Positions 5,058 through 12,302 of a stretch of 12,302 nt of DNA are shown piece by piece. The stretch spans positions 1 through 12,302 of the forward strand of contig JACDEN010000032.1 of the NCBI GenBank assembly GCA_013816415.1, written 5' to 3'. Made by a program: the position numbers and the translations under genes. The first letter of the stretch is position 1. Each line of letters begins with the position of its first letter. The stretch is from Planctomycetota bacterium. GTDB lineage: Bacteria; Planctomycetota; UBA11346. A model generated the notes under the pieces. The model did not search any database. It was given only the letters and a program-made list of their open reading frames with translations, and had not been told where the DNA came from.

Positions 5058-8000
5058 ATGGACAGTGGGCGCACCATGAATCGACGGTCGGCATTCACCC
5101 TTTTTGAAGTCGTGATCAGCCTGATGCTGGTCACGATCGCGACCATCACACTGCTGATGCTGCTGCCGTTGGGGGTGAAGGCGCAGCAGATGGCGCGCTT
5201 GCTGCTTTTCTCGTCCACCAAGGCGAGCGAGCTCATCGAGACCTACAGCCAATGCATCGCGGATTTCAACCAGAGCCAGGATTCACGCACCTATCAGCTC
5301 CAGGTCAGCTGGCCGTACAATTACGGCGCTGGAGTTTCCGGCGGTGACATCGTCGGTAAATCGATCTATGGTTCGCTCGGGCAGTTCGACATCGAGCGCG
5401 TCGTCGTCAACGCCAATGCCGGGAACTACGCGGTACCCCTCGAGATCGCCCGCCGGCTCGACTCGCCTGGCGACCAGATCCAGGGTGTGCTGGACGTCGG
5501 CGCGCATCTCTACTACTGCGATCCGGTACCCGCCAAGCATGCGACCCATGGACTGTACACCATGGGTGCTCTGCCGGACTCGTCGCCTGAACTCCAGCGC
5601 ATCGTCTGGGCGGTGGTCGGGTATCCGCAGCAGAACGCGTTGCCGATGGATCCGGTCGAGCAGCCGATCTCCGAAATGTGGCCGTTCCCTCCGGCCGGAC
5701 GCGATCGCACCATCCCACGGTATTATCAGGTCGGCCTTCGTTACGAATTCATGGGCGATCCACCCCCGCCGAAGAAGAGCAAGTTCGAACCGGTCGCGCC
5801 ATATGCCACCGCCGCGGTCCCGACCTACACCTGGGATCCGAGCACCCAGGGCAATGCGGCTGGTCAGCTCTATCAGATGAACACCTGGGAGGTCTATGCC
5901 CACGAGGAGCGCGAGATCGGGGCGCCCGCCATCTGGGACGCCGGTGTCCATGAGATGCGACGGCTCTCGCATCTCCATTGGGGGCGCATCGCCCATCAGC
6001 TGAAGGGGTATCAACAAGGCTCCTCCGGCCTGGTGGTGAAGGCCCCAGCCGGATTCGTCCTTCCGATCAAGTTCGTCTCGGGGCGGTTCCTGGCCGACGG
6101 CACGTATGAGGAGCCGTTCGCCTGGTTCGACGCCAACGACAAATACGTCTGCGGCCGCCACGAGATTCCCTTATCGACCCCGATGATCGGCATCCCCGCA
6201 CCGGCGGTCGGCCTGCCGATGAGCATCTATCGCGGCACCGACATCCTCTACGAGGATCACGAGACCTGGAACAATACCGACCCCTCGGATGCGAGTCAGG
6301 GCCTCCACGGGCAGATCCGGCTCGGAATGCCGTCCCTGCAGCGTCGCGTTATGTACCGCACCGCAGCCTTGGCCCTGTGGGGGAAGGTCCAGGGCCCGAT
6401 CGGCACTCTGCAGCCGCCGGGATTCCAGTACGGCCCGATCTCGATCCACAGCGCTCCGGCCGACAACCTCAATGCGAATCCGGCGGCTGATCCGAACGTC
6501 GCTGATTGGATCTCCAACCTTCCCGACGCGCAGAATCCGCTCCTCGGCATCATCGATCCGCCGAATCCGATCCATATCCATCCGGCCCAGGTGCTGGCGC
6601 TCAGCTACCTCGCGCATGCAGCGGTGATGGTCACGGGATACAAGCCTCCGTTCGTCGATACCAAGTGGAACACCGATGCGAAGGACGACGCCAGCGTCCA
6701 GCCGGCGGATCCCACGCTTCCCTACAAGGCGCTCGAGGCCGCGGATACGTATCTCTACGATCTCTGGGAGACAGCGACCAAGCCGCGTCGCCCTTCCGCA
6801 TCCGTCCCGGGATTCGTCGGTCAGGCCTATGTCGGGAATACGCCGCTGACGCTTGCGGATTTTGCGACCAATCCCGAATGGTTCGAGAAGGACCTGCCGT
6901 CGCCAGGGCAGCCGTTCGTCTATCATCGGATGACCGGTCCGATCCTGAATCCGAATCCCCCACCCTATGCCGACCGCGGCGCGTTCGACCATGCCGGCCG
7001 CAGCGCAGCGGGCGCGTGGAAATTCGTAGCGGGAACCACGCCCGGAACGCTCCTGCGCCGGTGGATCGGCGACGGGTTCTACACCACCAAGACAGACACC
7101 CAGATGGCGCGCAACGCCCACGAGACGTTCATGCGCTGGGCCATGGCCTACATCAGCGAGAATCCCTACGACTTCATCGTCCCGCGTCCCATGAACCGCC
7201 AGACCATGATCGATCAGCCGATGTTCTGCTTCGATATCTTCGACAGTGCTGGGAAGGCCCGGCGGACGGTGGGTAATCTCGCCGCTGCCGACAAGTTGGG
7301 GAAGATGGCGCCGTTCTATCCGACCATCTGGGGATCCCACCGCCTGATGCCCAACCAGTATTACGATTATCTCGGCGTCGACGATTCGTACATGGAGTGG
7401 CTGGTCGAACGTTCGTCGTTCTACCCTCCCGCCCCGGCGCCCAAGCCGAACGGCAACTGGCAGGACCGCTGGGGATTTTTCGAGTGGGGGAACGTCAAGA
7501 CCACCGATCCGAAATGGCCGATCGAGTGGGGGGCTCCTTATGCCAACAACGATCAGGGCGCAGCGATCGCGCATATCGATGGCTTCGGCGTGAGCACGTC
7601 CACCGGGAAGGTGTTCCACCCCCGCTACGGTCCGGGGTACCAGTACATGGCTTTCGGCCGTGCCAGCCTCCACGGTCAGAACGCCCCCGGGGAAGGCATC
7701 TCCACCAAAGGGATCAAGGCCTTCCGGTCCACGAACGACCACGATTCCCGCTACTGGTTCAACAATCCCTTCAAGCCCGCTGACCGGGGTAGGCAGCTGG
7801 TCTTCTGGTCCGTCGACTGGAAATCGTACGCAGATTCCGAATCCGCGCCCTCGGTCCCTCAGGAGTGGACGACCCATGGCCGCAGCTACAGCGGTTGGGA
7901 TACGGTGGCCTGGATGAATGGGCGAGTGGGCGGATTCACCTCGCTCGGTCGCCTATGCGGAAATCCTGAGCAGGATTTCGTGTGGATGACCCCGGAACGC

Positions 8001-8297
8001 GACGGGACTATGACCAGGCCGCCTGCGGACATCGTCGCTCCGATGAATCCGGGGCTCGAAGGCGATGTCTTCGACGCGCGGCATCCGGGTGTCTGGTATG
8101 CACGGCAGCCGCTCTATGCCGCCATCGATCTGGAAAAGTGGTCGCCCTATTACGCGATGGGGCTGTGGGGGGCCGATCGGAACCACAACGGAACCTTCGA
8201 CCGCGGCTGCGTTCCGGCGACGCAGCGGATGCGGGCGGCCGAAATCGCCCGCTTCAATTTCTACGATCCGATCGCCTGGACCACCCTTCGCCGCTAG
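5058..8297 (+). CDS. Giant prepilin/pseudopilin-like protein (GspI-like N-terminus)
   Basis: The 1079-residue product starts with a short basic leader and then FTLFEVVISLMLV (13-25), a class III prepilin signal with Glu at position 5 of the mature form, followed by a hydrophobic helix to about residue 38. The peptidase would cut between Ala12 and Phe13; the usual residue at -1 is Gly. FEV resembles the LLEV of GspI. Normal GspI is about 120 residues, so over 1000 residues here are extra. They are rich in Trp, Tyr, Pro and Asp and match no domain I know. Near the C-terminus DRNHNGTFD (1040-1048) resembles an EF-hand-type calcium loop. There are no other membrane helices, so the body should lie outside the inner membrane. 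The ATG at 5076 would shorten the leader to six residues, and both starts have weak ribosome sites. It is the first gene of a three-gene operon, 8 bp before the next start. Confidence 0.82.
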   Translation: MDSGRTMNRRSAFTLFEVVISLMLVTIATITLLMLLPLGVKAQQMARLLLFSSTKASELIETYSQCIADFNQSQDSRTYQLQVSWPYNYGAGVSGGDIVGKSIYGSLGQFDIERVVVNANAGNYAVPLEIARRLDSPGDQIQGVLDVGAHLYYCDPVPAKHATHGLYTMGALPDSSPELQRIVWAVVGYPQQNALPMDPVEQPISEMWPFPPAGRDRTIPRYYQVGLRYEFMGDPPPPKKSKFEPVAPYATAAVPTYTWDPSTQGNAAGQLYQMNTWEVYAHEEREIGAPAIWDAGVHEMRRLSHLHWGRIAHQLKGYQQGSSGLVVKAPAGFVLPIKFVSGRFLADGTYEEPFAWFDANDKYVCGRHEIPLSTPMIGIPAPAVGLPMSIYRGTDILYEDHETWNNTDPSDASQGLHGQIRLGMPSLQRRVMYRTAALALWGKVQGPIGTLQPPGFQYGPISIHSAPADNLNANPAADPNVADWISNLPDAQNPLLGIIDPPNPIHIHPAQVLALSYLAHAAVMVTGYKPPFVDTKWNTDAKDDASVQPADPTLPYKALEAADTYLYDLWETATKPRRPSASVPGFVGQAYVGNTPLTLADFATNPEWFEKDLPSPGQPFVYHRMTGPILNPNPPPYADRGAFDHAGRSAAGAWKFVAGTTPGTLLRRWIGDGFYTTKTDTQMARNAHETFMRWAMAYISENPYDFIVPRPMNRQTMIDQPMFCFDIFDSAGKARRTVGNLAAADKLGKMAPFYPTIWGSHRLMPNQYYDYLGVDDSYMEWLVERSSFYPPAPAPKPNGNWQDRWGFFEWGNVKTTDPKWPIEWGAPYANNDQGAAIAHIDGFGVSTSTGKVFHPRYGPGYQYMAFGRASLHGQNAPGEGISTKGIKAFRSTNDHDSRYWFNNPFKPADRGRQLVFWSVDWKSYADSESAPSVPQEWTTHGRSYSGWDTVAWMNGRVGGFTSLGRLCGNPEQDFVWMTPERDGTMTRPPADIVAPMNPGLEGDVFDARHPGVWYARQPLYAAIDLEKWSPYYAMGLWGADRNHNGTFDRGCVPATQRMRAAEIARFNFYDPIAWTTLRR

Positions 8298-8300
8298 GAA
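8296..8300 (+). promoter_or_regulatory. Ribosome binding site of the GspJ-like gene
   Basis: AGGAA overlaps the stop codon of the preceding gene and lies five bases before the ATG at 8306. It fixes that start, even though the same frame is open for 324 bases further upstream inside the previous gene. Confidence 0.6.
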
Positions 8301-8305
8301 AAGCC

Positions 8306-10054
8306 ATGCTCACGACCATTCCGGGATCCTGCATCCCCGAACTCCGCGCGGCGCCTCGGCGCGCATCCGGATTCACGCTCATCGAGCTGATGATCGCGAT
8401 CTCCCTGTCGGCGGTCATCGTGATGGTGGCGGTGACGGCATTCCGCCAGGCGGCCCAGACGATGGCCGTCGTGAACCGGCTGAGTGTCGAAAATGTCCTG
8501 CTCCGGACCGGATATTTCATCAACACCGAGCATGTCGACTTCTGGAATTCCCATGCGAATCCAGACTTCCCCTATGGGAAGGGGCACATGAGCGACGAGG
8601 TCGTGCGTGCCGGGGATGGTGGAAACAACATCGACAACAAGCGGCTCTTCCGGCCGGTCGCATTCCACAAGCCCGACAAGGATGGGGTCGATTTCGATCC
8701 GAATTGGGAGCTCCCACACGACGCCCGTTCGTGGTATCGCAATTACCTGACCGCCAACCCCACCCCGCTGGTGTACGACCGCTCCCTCGGGAATCCCACG
8801 GATGGATATCCGGTGGGGAAGGTGTTCTGGGATAGCGCCGAGGACGCTGCGAAATCGCTCGACAAGGTTCAGGCGGGAATGATGCAGCTGCCTCTGGGTT
8901 GGGCGCCTTGGCACATCGTCGGCGACTACAGCGCGATAAGCGCCGTGAATCTCCAGTACGCCGGCGTCTCGGCCCCCGATTATGGAGATGCCGCGGCCCT
9001 CAGGCCCGATGCTCCCGGACTGCGAGGCGCCCGCCCCAATCTCATCTGGCAGCTGTTCAAGCAGCTCGGACATACCGGCGTGTACACCTACATGCCGCCG
9101 GGAACAATCAACCTCATCCAGTGCCCGAGCATCAACGACACCGAAGCCGCCATCGGCGACCCGTCGCGCAACTGGTGCAAAGGAGAGATCCCGTGGTCGT
9201 TGAGCCTCATGCCTTCGACCGGGAAGACGCGATGCGGATCCTGGCCGAACGGCGGACGTGTCATCACCTGTTCGCAATTGCCGACGGTGGTGAGCTGCCC
9301 GAGCACAGCGCAGGTACCGGACAACAGCAAGGGGAACTACTTCCTGGGCATGCCCGCCAGCAATTCTCGCATCTGCTTCCATCCCGACGGTGGAAACCAG
9401 TACCAGCAGGGCGGCATCGCCGCCTACGACGAGGCCTATGGCGGTTCGGTTCCTCATTACGCCGCCGACCTCGATTGGATCAACGGTGATAGCATGTATC
9501 TGGCGTCGGGAGGCGCGTGGAGCAATTGGACCCAACTCCAAGCCCGGCTGTCGGTGGGATTGATGTACGGAACCAGGTTCGTGCCCGCGAACATCCAGTG
9601 CACATCCTTCGATGCCGACCCGCTGATCGACGCGACCACCAGGGATCCGTTCCGCTCGCTCGACAAGGAGATCTCGAACTTCGCTGGGCAATTCACACAG
9701 CGCGCGACCAGTTTCGAGGCGAGCGCCCGTACCATGACCTTCTGGAAGCAGCAGCTCAACTACGGCAGCCGCACGGTGCATCTTCCGCGCAACCTGACGG
9801 ACGATCCCGCGCCAAACCTGACCGACAAGGCGGAATCGAGTCCGACCATGAGCACCGAGATCCTGCGTTTCCGGTATCGCAGCCTGGACAAGGCGCAGTG
9901 CTCGGTGCGGGTGCAGGATCCGATCAGCGGCCGTGTCATCGAGCTCGGGTACACCACGGTCGGCTCGACCCTGCGTGGCGCCCGGCAGCACTGGGGATGG
10001 AAAAGCCATTACGACCAGCCGACGATGAAGCCGATGGGCGATACCTATGAATGA
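8306..10054 (+). CDS. Large prepilin/pseudopilin-like protein (GspJ-like N-terminus)
   Basis: The 582-residue product has a 22-residue leader ending in Gly22, then a textbook FTLIELMIAISLSAVIVMV (23-41) with Glu27 as mature Glu5 and a hydrophobic helix to about residue 47. This is the signature cut and methylated by prepilin peptidase, and it most resembles GspJ and other minor pseudopilins. The remaining 530 residues are soluble, rich in aromatic residues, Pro, Asp and Asn, and carry a cluster of five Cys encoded between about 9120 and 9300 that could form disulfides outside the cytoplasm. I do not recognise the domain. Normal GspJ is about 200 residues. The start follows AGGAA and lies 8 bp after the upstream gene; the stop overlaps the next gene by eight bases. 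Composition and style match the upstream giant protein, suggesting that the two evolved and act together. Confidence 0.86.
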   Translation: MLTTIPGSCIPELRAAPRRASGFTLIELMIAISLSAVIVMVAVTAFRQAAQTMAVVNRLSVENVLLRTGYFINTEHVDFWNSHANPDFPYGKGHMSDEVVRAGDGGNNIDNKRLFRPVAFHKPDKDGVDFDPNWELPHDARSWYRNYLTANPTPLVYDRSLGNPTDGYPVGKVFWDSAEDAAKSLDKVQAGMMQLPLGWAPWHIVGDYSAISAVNLQYAGVSAPDYGDAAALRPDAPGLRGARPNLIWQLFKQLGHTGVYTYMPPGTINLIQCPSINDTEAAIGDPSRNWCKGEIPWSLSLMPSTGKTRCGSWPNGGRVITCSQLPTVVSCPSTAQVPDNSKGNYFLGMPASNSRICFHPDGGNQYQQGGIAAYDEAYGGSVPHYAADLDWINGDSMYLASGGAWSNWTQLQARLSVGLMYGTRFVPANIQCTSFDADPLIDATTRDPFRSLDKEISNFAGQFTQRATSFEASARTMTFWKQQLNYGSRTVHLPRNLTDDPAPNLTDKAESSPTMSTEILRFRYRSLDKAQCSVRVQDPISGRVIELGYTTVGSTLRGARQHWGWKSHYDQPTMKPMGDTYE

Positions 10055-11384
10055 CGCGATGCGGTCCGGTCATCGGAGGCGCGGCACCGTCCTCATCATG
10101 ATCGCCGGCTTGTGCACGATCATGCTGACGCTCTCGATCACCTTCCTGGTGAGGATGCGGATGGATACCCAGGAATCGATGATGATGGTCCGTGACTCGC
10201 AGGCGCGGATCATGCTGGTCGCGGCGCTGCAATACATCCAAGAGACCTCGAGGCTCGGCTGGCGCGATATGGGCAAGATTGGCAGTGATCCCTGGGGAGA
10301 TGGTTCGCCCGGTTACGAGGGCTTCGGTTGGACGGACGTCCGTGACGGCAGCATCGGTCCGCGCGGTCCACGCTTTTTCGATCCCACATCCAAGGGCGCG
10401 AGCGATCCGCGTCAGGGTCAGATTCCCGTCCCGGCGTGGTGGCGGTCGGGGCCGTACCCCAAGGATGGCGATGGCATACCTTCCAATGCCTTCACGTATG
10501 CCGAATCGGCGCTGCCCGCGATCGATCAGCGCTCCTGGCCGTGCCCGGGTTCCGCCATGCGCGGCGACGTCTACGTCGAGAAGATCCCTCCCTACGCCGT
10601 GCGCATGCAGAAGGTGATGAATCCCTTCCACCCGCGACCGGACGAGCAGGCATCTCCCGAATACGCGAAGCTGCTCGACGGACCATACGATGTGGACATC
10701 CTCAAGCACCGGCTGCAATACGATGGCGGAATCATGAACCCGGTCACCCAACTCTTTGACAAGGGAACGGTCGGGCAGGCTTGGCTGCCCTTCATCAGGC
10801 AATGGCGGGAGGAAGGCTTCGGGGGCCTCGATCCCCAGCCGGTGGCCGACACCTGGAACGAATTCCGCACCGGCGACGATTCGCCGCGGTGCTCGTCAAC
10901 GAATCTCGCATGGTTCCGGGTCTATCGCGAGGTGCCATCTGACCACGACAACGACGGCGCGCCTTGGTTCGACCGCGTTCCACTCCAGGGCCACGGCATC
11001 TTCATCGTCACTTGCGGCGCCGGCGCATCGCTCGGGTACCGATTCTGGTCGAGCGCCGATCCGAGATTTTCGCGATCCTTGGAAGCGGTGACTGCCCAGG
11101 AATCGGGACTGTTCGTCGACGAGCAGATGTTCCGTCAGATCCGTCAGGACGAATGCATCCTGTGGTACCGGGTCGAATGGACGGCGATGCAGGGCGGCGG
11201 CGCCAACGCGGTCGAGCATTACGGGACCGATGTCGATGGGATGTGGGCGGGAGAGTTCGCCCACAGCAGGGGAGGCCACCTCCTGACTTCCTGGTCGGAC
11301 GTGCCCCTGGACAACCGTCGAGTGTCATTCTTCGGTGCGATGAAGTGGATCCAGCGCCTCGAGAAGGACCCTGGCCGATGGTAG
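10047..11384 (+). CDS. GspK/PilX-like minor pseudopilin-type protein
   Basis: The 445-residue product begins with basic residues (HRRRG, 9-13), then a membrane helix at about 14-35 (TVLIMIAGLCTIMLTLS, then ITFLV), then a helix with repeated Arg, Met and Ala up to GW at 71-72. This RRG-hydrophobic pattern without Glu5 is what distinguishes GspK and PilX from other pseudopilins. The likely peptidase site is Gly13-Thr14. The remaining region is unrecognised; it contains FIVTCGAGASLGYRFW near residue 315-330 and ends in a basic, aromatic tail. Usual GspK is about 330 residues, so this one is only moderately enlarged. The ATG lies inside the end of the preceding gene (ATGAATGA, eight-base overlap), which suggests translational coupling and fixed subunit ratios. 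In type II systems GspK caps the pseudopilus together with GspI and GspJ, in the same gene order. Confidence 0.75.
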   Translation: MNDAMRSGHRRRGTVLIMIAGLCTIMLTLSITFLVRMRMDTQESMMMVRDSQARIMLVAALQYIQETSRLGWRDMGKIGSDPWGDGSPGYEGFGWTDVRDGSIGPRGPRFFDPTSKGASDPRQGQIPVPAWWRSGPYPKDGDGIPSNAFTYAESALPAIDQRSWPCPGSAMRGDVYVEKIPPYAVRMQKVMNPFHPRPDEQASPEYAKLLDGPYDVDILKHRLQYDGGIMNPVTQLFDKGTVGQAWLPFIRQWREEGFGGLDPQPVADTWNEFRTGDDSPRCSSTNLAWFRVYREVPSDHDNDGAPWFDRVPLQGHGIFIVTCGAGASLGYRFWSSADPRFSRSLEAVTAQESGLFVDEQMFRQIRQDECILWYRVEWTAMQGGGANAVEHYGTDVDGMWAGEFAHSRGGHLLTSWSDVPLDNRRVSFFGAMKWIQRLEKDPGRW

Positions 11385-11483
11385 GCGATCGGTAGCCGTC
11401 GTTTGTCGGGGCGTCCGGCCGCCCGGAACCAGGGAGGCCTGATCTCTGTGGACCGGAGGCGATTCCTGATGTAGCAATAGGAG

Positions 11484-12302
11484 ATGGATGCTGCGATCGT
11501 CGTGGATGACGCTCATGGGACCGGCGCCGCCCTGGTCGGCTGGTTGACCGGGTTCGGCTGTCCAGGGACCGTCGTGGCAAACGTCGAGGAAGCCGAGGCG
11601 ACGGTCGCCTATCAACAGCTGGCGGGCGCCACCCGCCTGTTCGTGTTCGCCGCGCTCACGGCTGCCAACGCCACCTTCTTCCAATCGCTGCGGGCGAGCG
11701 CCCCCGCGGTCCTCCGCGGATTCTACACCCGCACACCCGCGCGCGATCACGATGCGGCGCTGATCGGCCAGCACGGCCTGGTCGCGATCCTCCATCAGCC
11801 CTTCGCCAGCGAATCGCCAGAAGCGCTCGGTCTGTCCGGGAAGACCGCATCGCCGCCCGCCAGCCCGACGCCAGGATCCCATCAGACGATCGCGGAACTG
11901 CCGGAGTCGCCACCGCCGGCTATCCAAGTTTCCGCCGCCCAGCATGGAACGACGGTGGCTCCATCCGCGCGTGAGCAGCACGCGAAATCTCCGGCGAAGG
12001 TCGCCATGGCCGATGCGCGGGCCGACGCTCCGCTCGACCGCCGTCGCGCGCTGTGGGTGGTGGTCCTCGAGGACCATCCCGGTTGCTGCCGGGCGATCTG
12101 CGAAGAGCTCGCCGTGCCGTCGGTGATGGTGAAGATCATGGAGACGTGGCAGGAGGCGTCGGACCTTGCACTGCATGCGCTCACCCCTGGCCTGGTGATC
12201 GGACCGATGTGTTCGGATGCGGTGCGGCTGTGCCGCCGCCTGAACGAGGTCGGGAATTCCAGCCAGGTCATCCTCTACACCGAATCGCAGTCGCAGTCGC
12301 AG
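11484..12302 (+). CDS. Tandem degenerate receiver-like protein, C-terminus outside window
   Basis: An ATG at 11484 follows an in-frame TAG at 11478 and opens a frame of 273 codons that is still open at the window edge. Residues 3-108 resemble a response-regulator receiver domain: AIVVDDAHGTG with Asp8-Asp9, a strand RLFVFAALT where the phosphoacceptor Asp would be Ala56, and LHQPF (103-107) where KPF is normal. Residues 110-185 are a Pro/Ala/Ser linker. From 189 a second such fold begins: ALWVVVLEDH (Glu196-Asp197), TPGLVIGPM with Pro241 at the acceptor position, and QVILYTES. Both folds therefore seem unable to be phosphorylated, and may serve protein contacts. GGAG directly abuts the ATG, too close for normal spacing, so the true start is uncertain. 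It lies 99 bp after the pseudopilin cassette and may be a separate unit. The receiver call rests on pattern only. Confidence 0.6.
   Translation, partial: MDAAIVVDDAHGTGAALVGWLTGFGCPGTVVANVEEAEATVAYQQLAGATRLFVFAALTAANATFFQSLRASAPAVLRGFYTRTPARDHDAALIGQHGLVAILHQPFASESPEALGLSGKTASPPASPTPGSHQTIAELPESPPPAIQVSAAQHGTTVAPSAREQHAKSPAKVAMADARADAPLDRRRALWVVVLEDHPGCCRAICEELAVPSVMVKIMETWQEASDLALHALTPGLVIGPMCSDAVRLCRRLNEVGNSSQVILYTESQSQSQ
12285..12302 (+). repeat. TCGCAG hexamer x3 at window edge
   Basis: Three exact copies of TCGCAG, in frame as Ser-Gln dipeptides, run up to the last base of the window. The full copy number cannot be seen. A Ser-Gln repeat would act as a flexible linker in the receiver-like protein. 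Confidence 0.65.

Noticed and set aside
6171..7877. 568-residue open frame on the minus strand inside the giant pseudopilin gene
   Set aside because: It is antisense to a gene with a clear prepilin signal and good operon context. The translation is Arg/Gly/Asp-rich with no recognisable motif, as expected for the complement of GC-rich coding DNA.
7982..8305. Upstream extension of the GspJ-like frame
   Set aside because: It would overlap the preceding gene by over 300 bases and bury the prepilin signal in the middle of the protein. The ATG at 8306 has a ribosome site.
8294..10009. 571-residue open frame on the minus strand opposite the GspJ-like gene
   Set aside because: Same reason: it mirrors a gene with a textbook prepilin N-terminus, and its composition is that of an antisense shadow.
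11385..11483. GC-rich inverted repeats between the GspK-like and receiver-like genes as a terminator
   Set aside because: GGGCG/CGCCC and CCGAT/ATCGG pairs are only five bases with no T-run, which is common by chance at this GC content.

Overview
The window looks like a chromosomal segment of a GC-rich, Gram-negative-type bacterium. My best guess is the Planctomycetota/Verrucomicrobiota/Lentisphaerota (PVC) neighbourhood. That rests on the combination of a GntR-LacI chimeric regulator, a secreted parallel beta-helix protein and oversized prepilin-like proteins. It is inference: no rRNA or phylogenetic marker is present. I see no tRNA, rRNA, CRISPR array, insertion sequence or phage gene.

Layout. 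Left edge (1-1003): two minus-strand genes, the first 42 codons of a PIG-L/LmbE-type deacetylase cut by the edge, and an EI24/CysZ-type membrane protein. Divergent to these, at 1094-1588, is a plus-strand unknown protein with an SGCS motif. Positions 1589-2128 hold no confident gene, only a possible 74-residue one-helix membrane protein, a tandem 7-mer and a short hairpin. At 2129-3598 is a secreted beta-helix protein with a DUF1565-like start, a choice-of-anchor-Q-like end and a cysteine-containing C-terminal tail that looks like a surface-sorting signal. Convergent to it (3638-4828, minus) is a GntR-type DNA-binding domain fused to a LacI-type sensor domain.

An AT-rich region (4829-5057) packed with GGTWAC/GGTATC-like repeats separates the regulator from a tight plus-strand operon of three genes (5058-11384). 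The first two encode proteins with type IV prepilin/pseudopilin N-termini and very large C-terminal domains I do not recognise. The third has a GspK/PilX-like N-terminus. Their order, and the pattern of Glu5 present, present, absent, match the type II secretion minor pseudopilins GspI-GspJ-GspK. At 1079, 582 and 445 residues they are far larger than the usual subunits (about 120, 200 and 330). No secretin, ATPase or inner-membrane platform gene is in the window, so an assembly machine would have to be encoded elsewhere.

After a 99-bp gap, an incomplete gene (11484 to the right edge) encodes two receiver-like domains that have lost the phosphoacceptor aspartate, joined by a Pro/Ala/Ser-rich linker. 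It runs off the window inside a TCGCAG hexamer repeat.

How the parts may work together (inference): the GntR-LacI regulator probably represses itself, and may control the divergent pseudopilin cassette from the shared region in response to a small molecule such as a sugar. The beta-helix protein and the cassette are all predicted to act at or beyond the inner membrane. The best candidate for a poorly described system is the three-gene giant pseudopilin cassette with its linked regulator.
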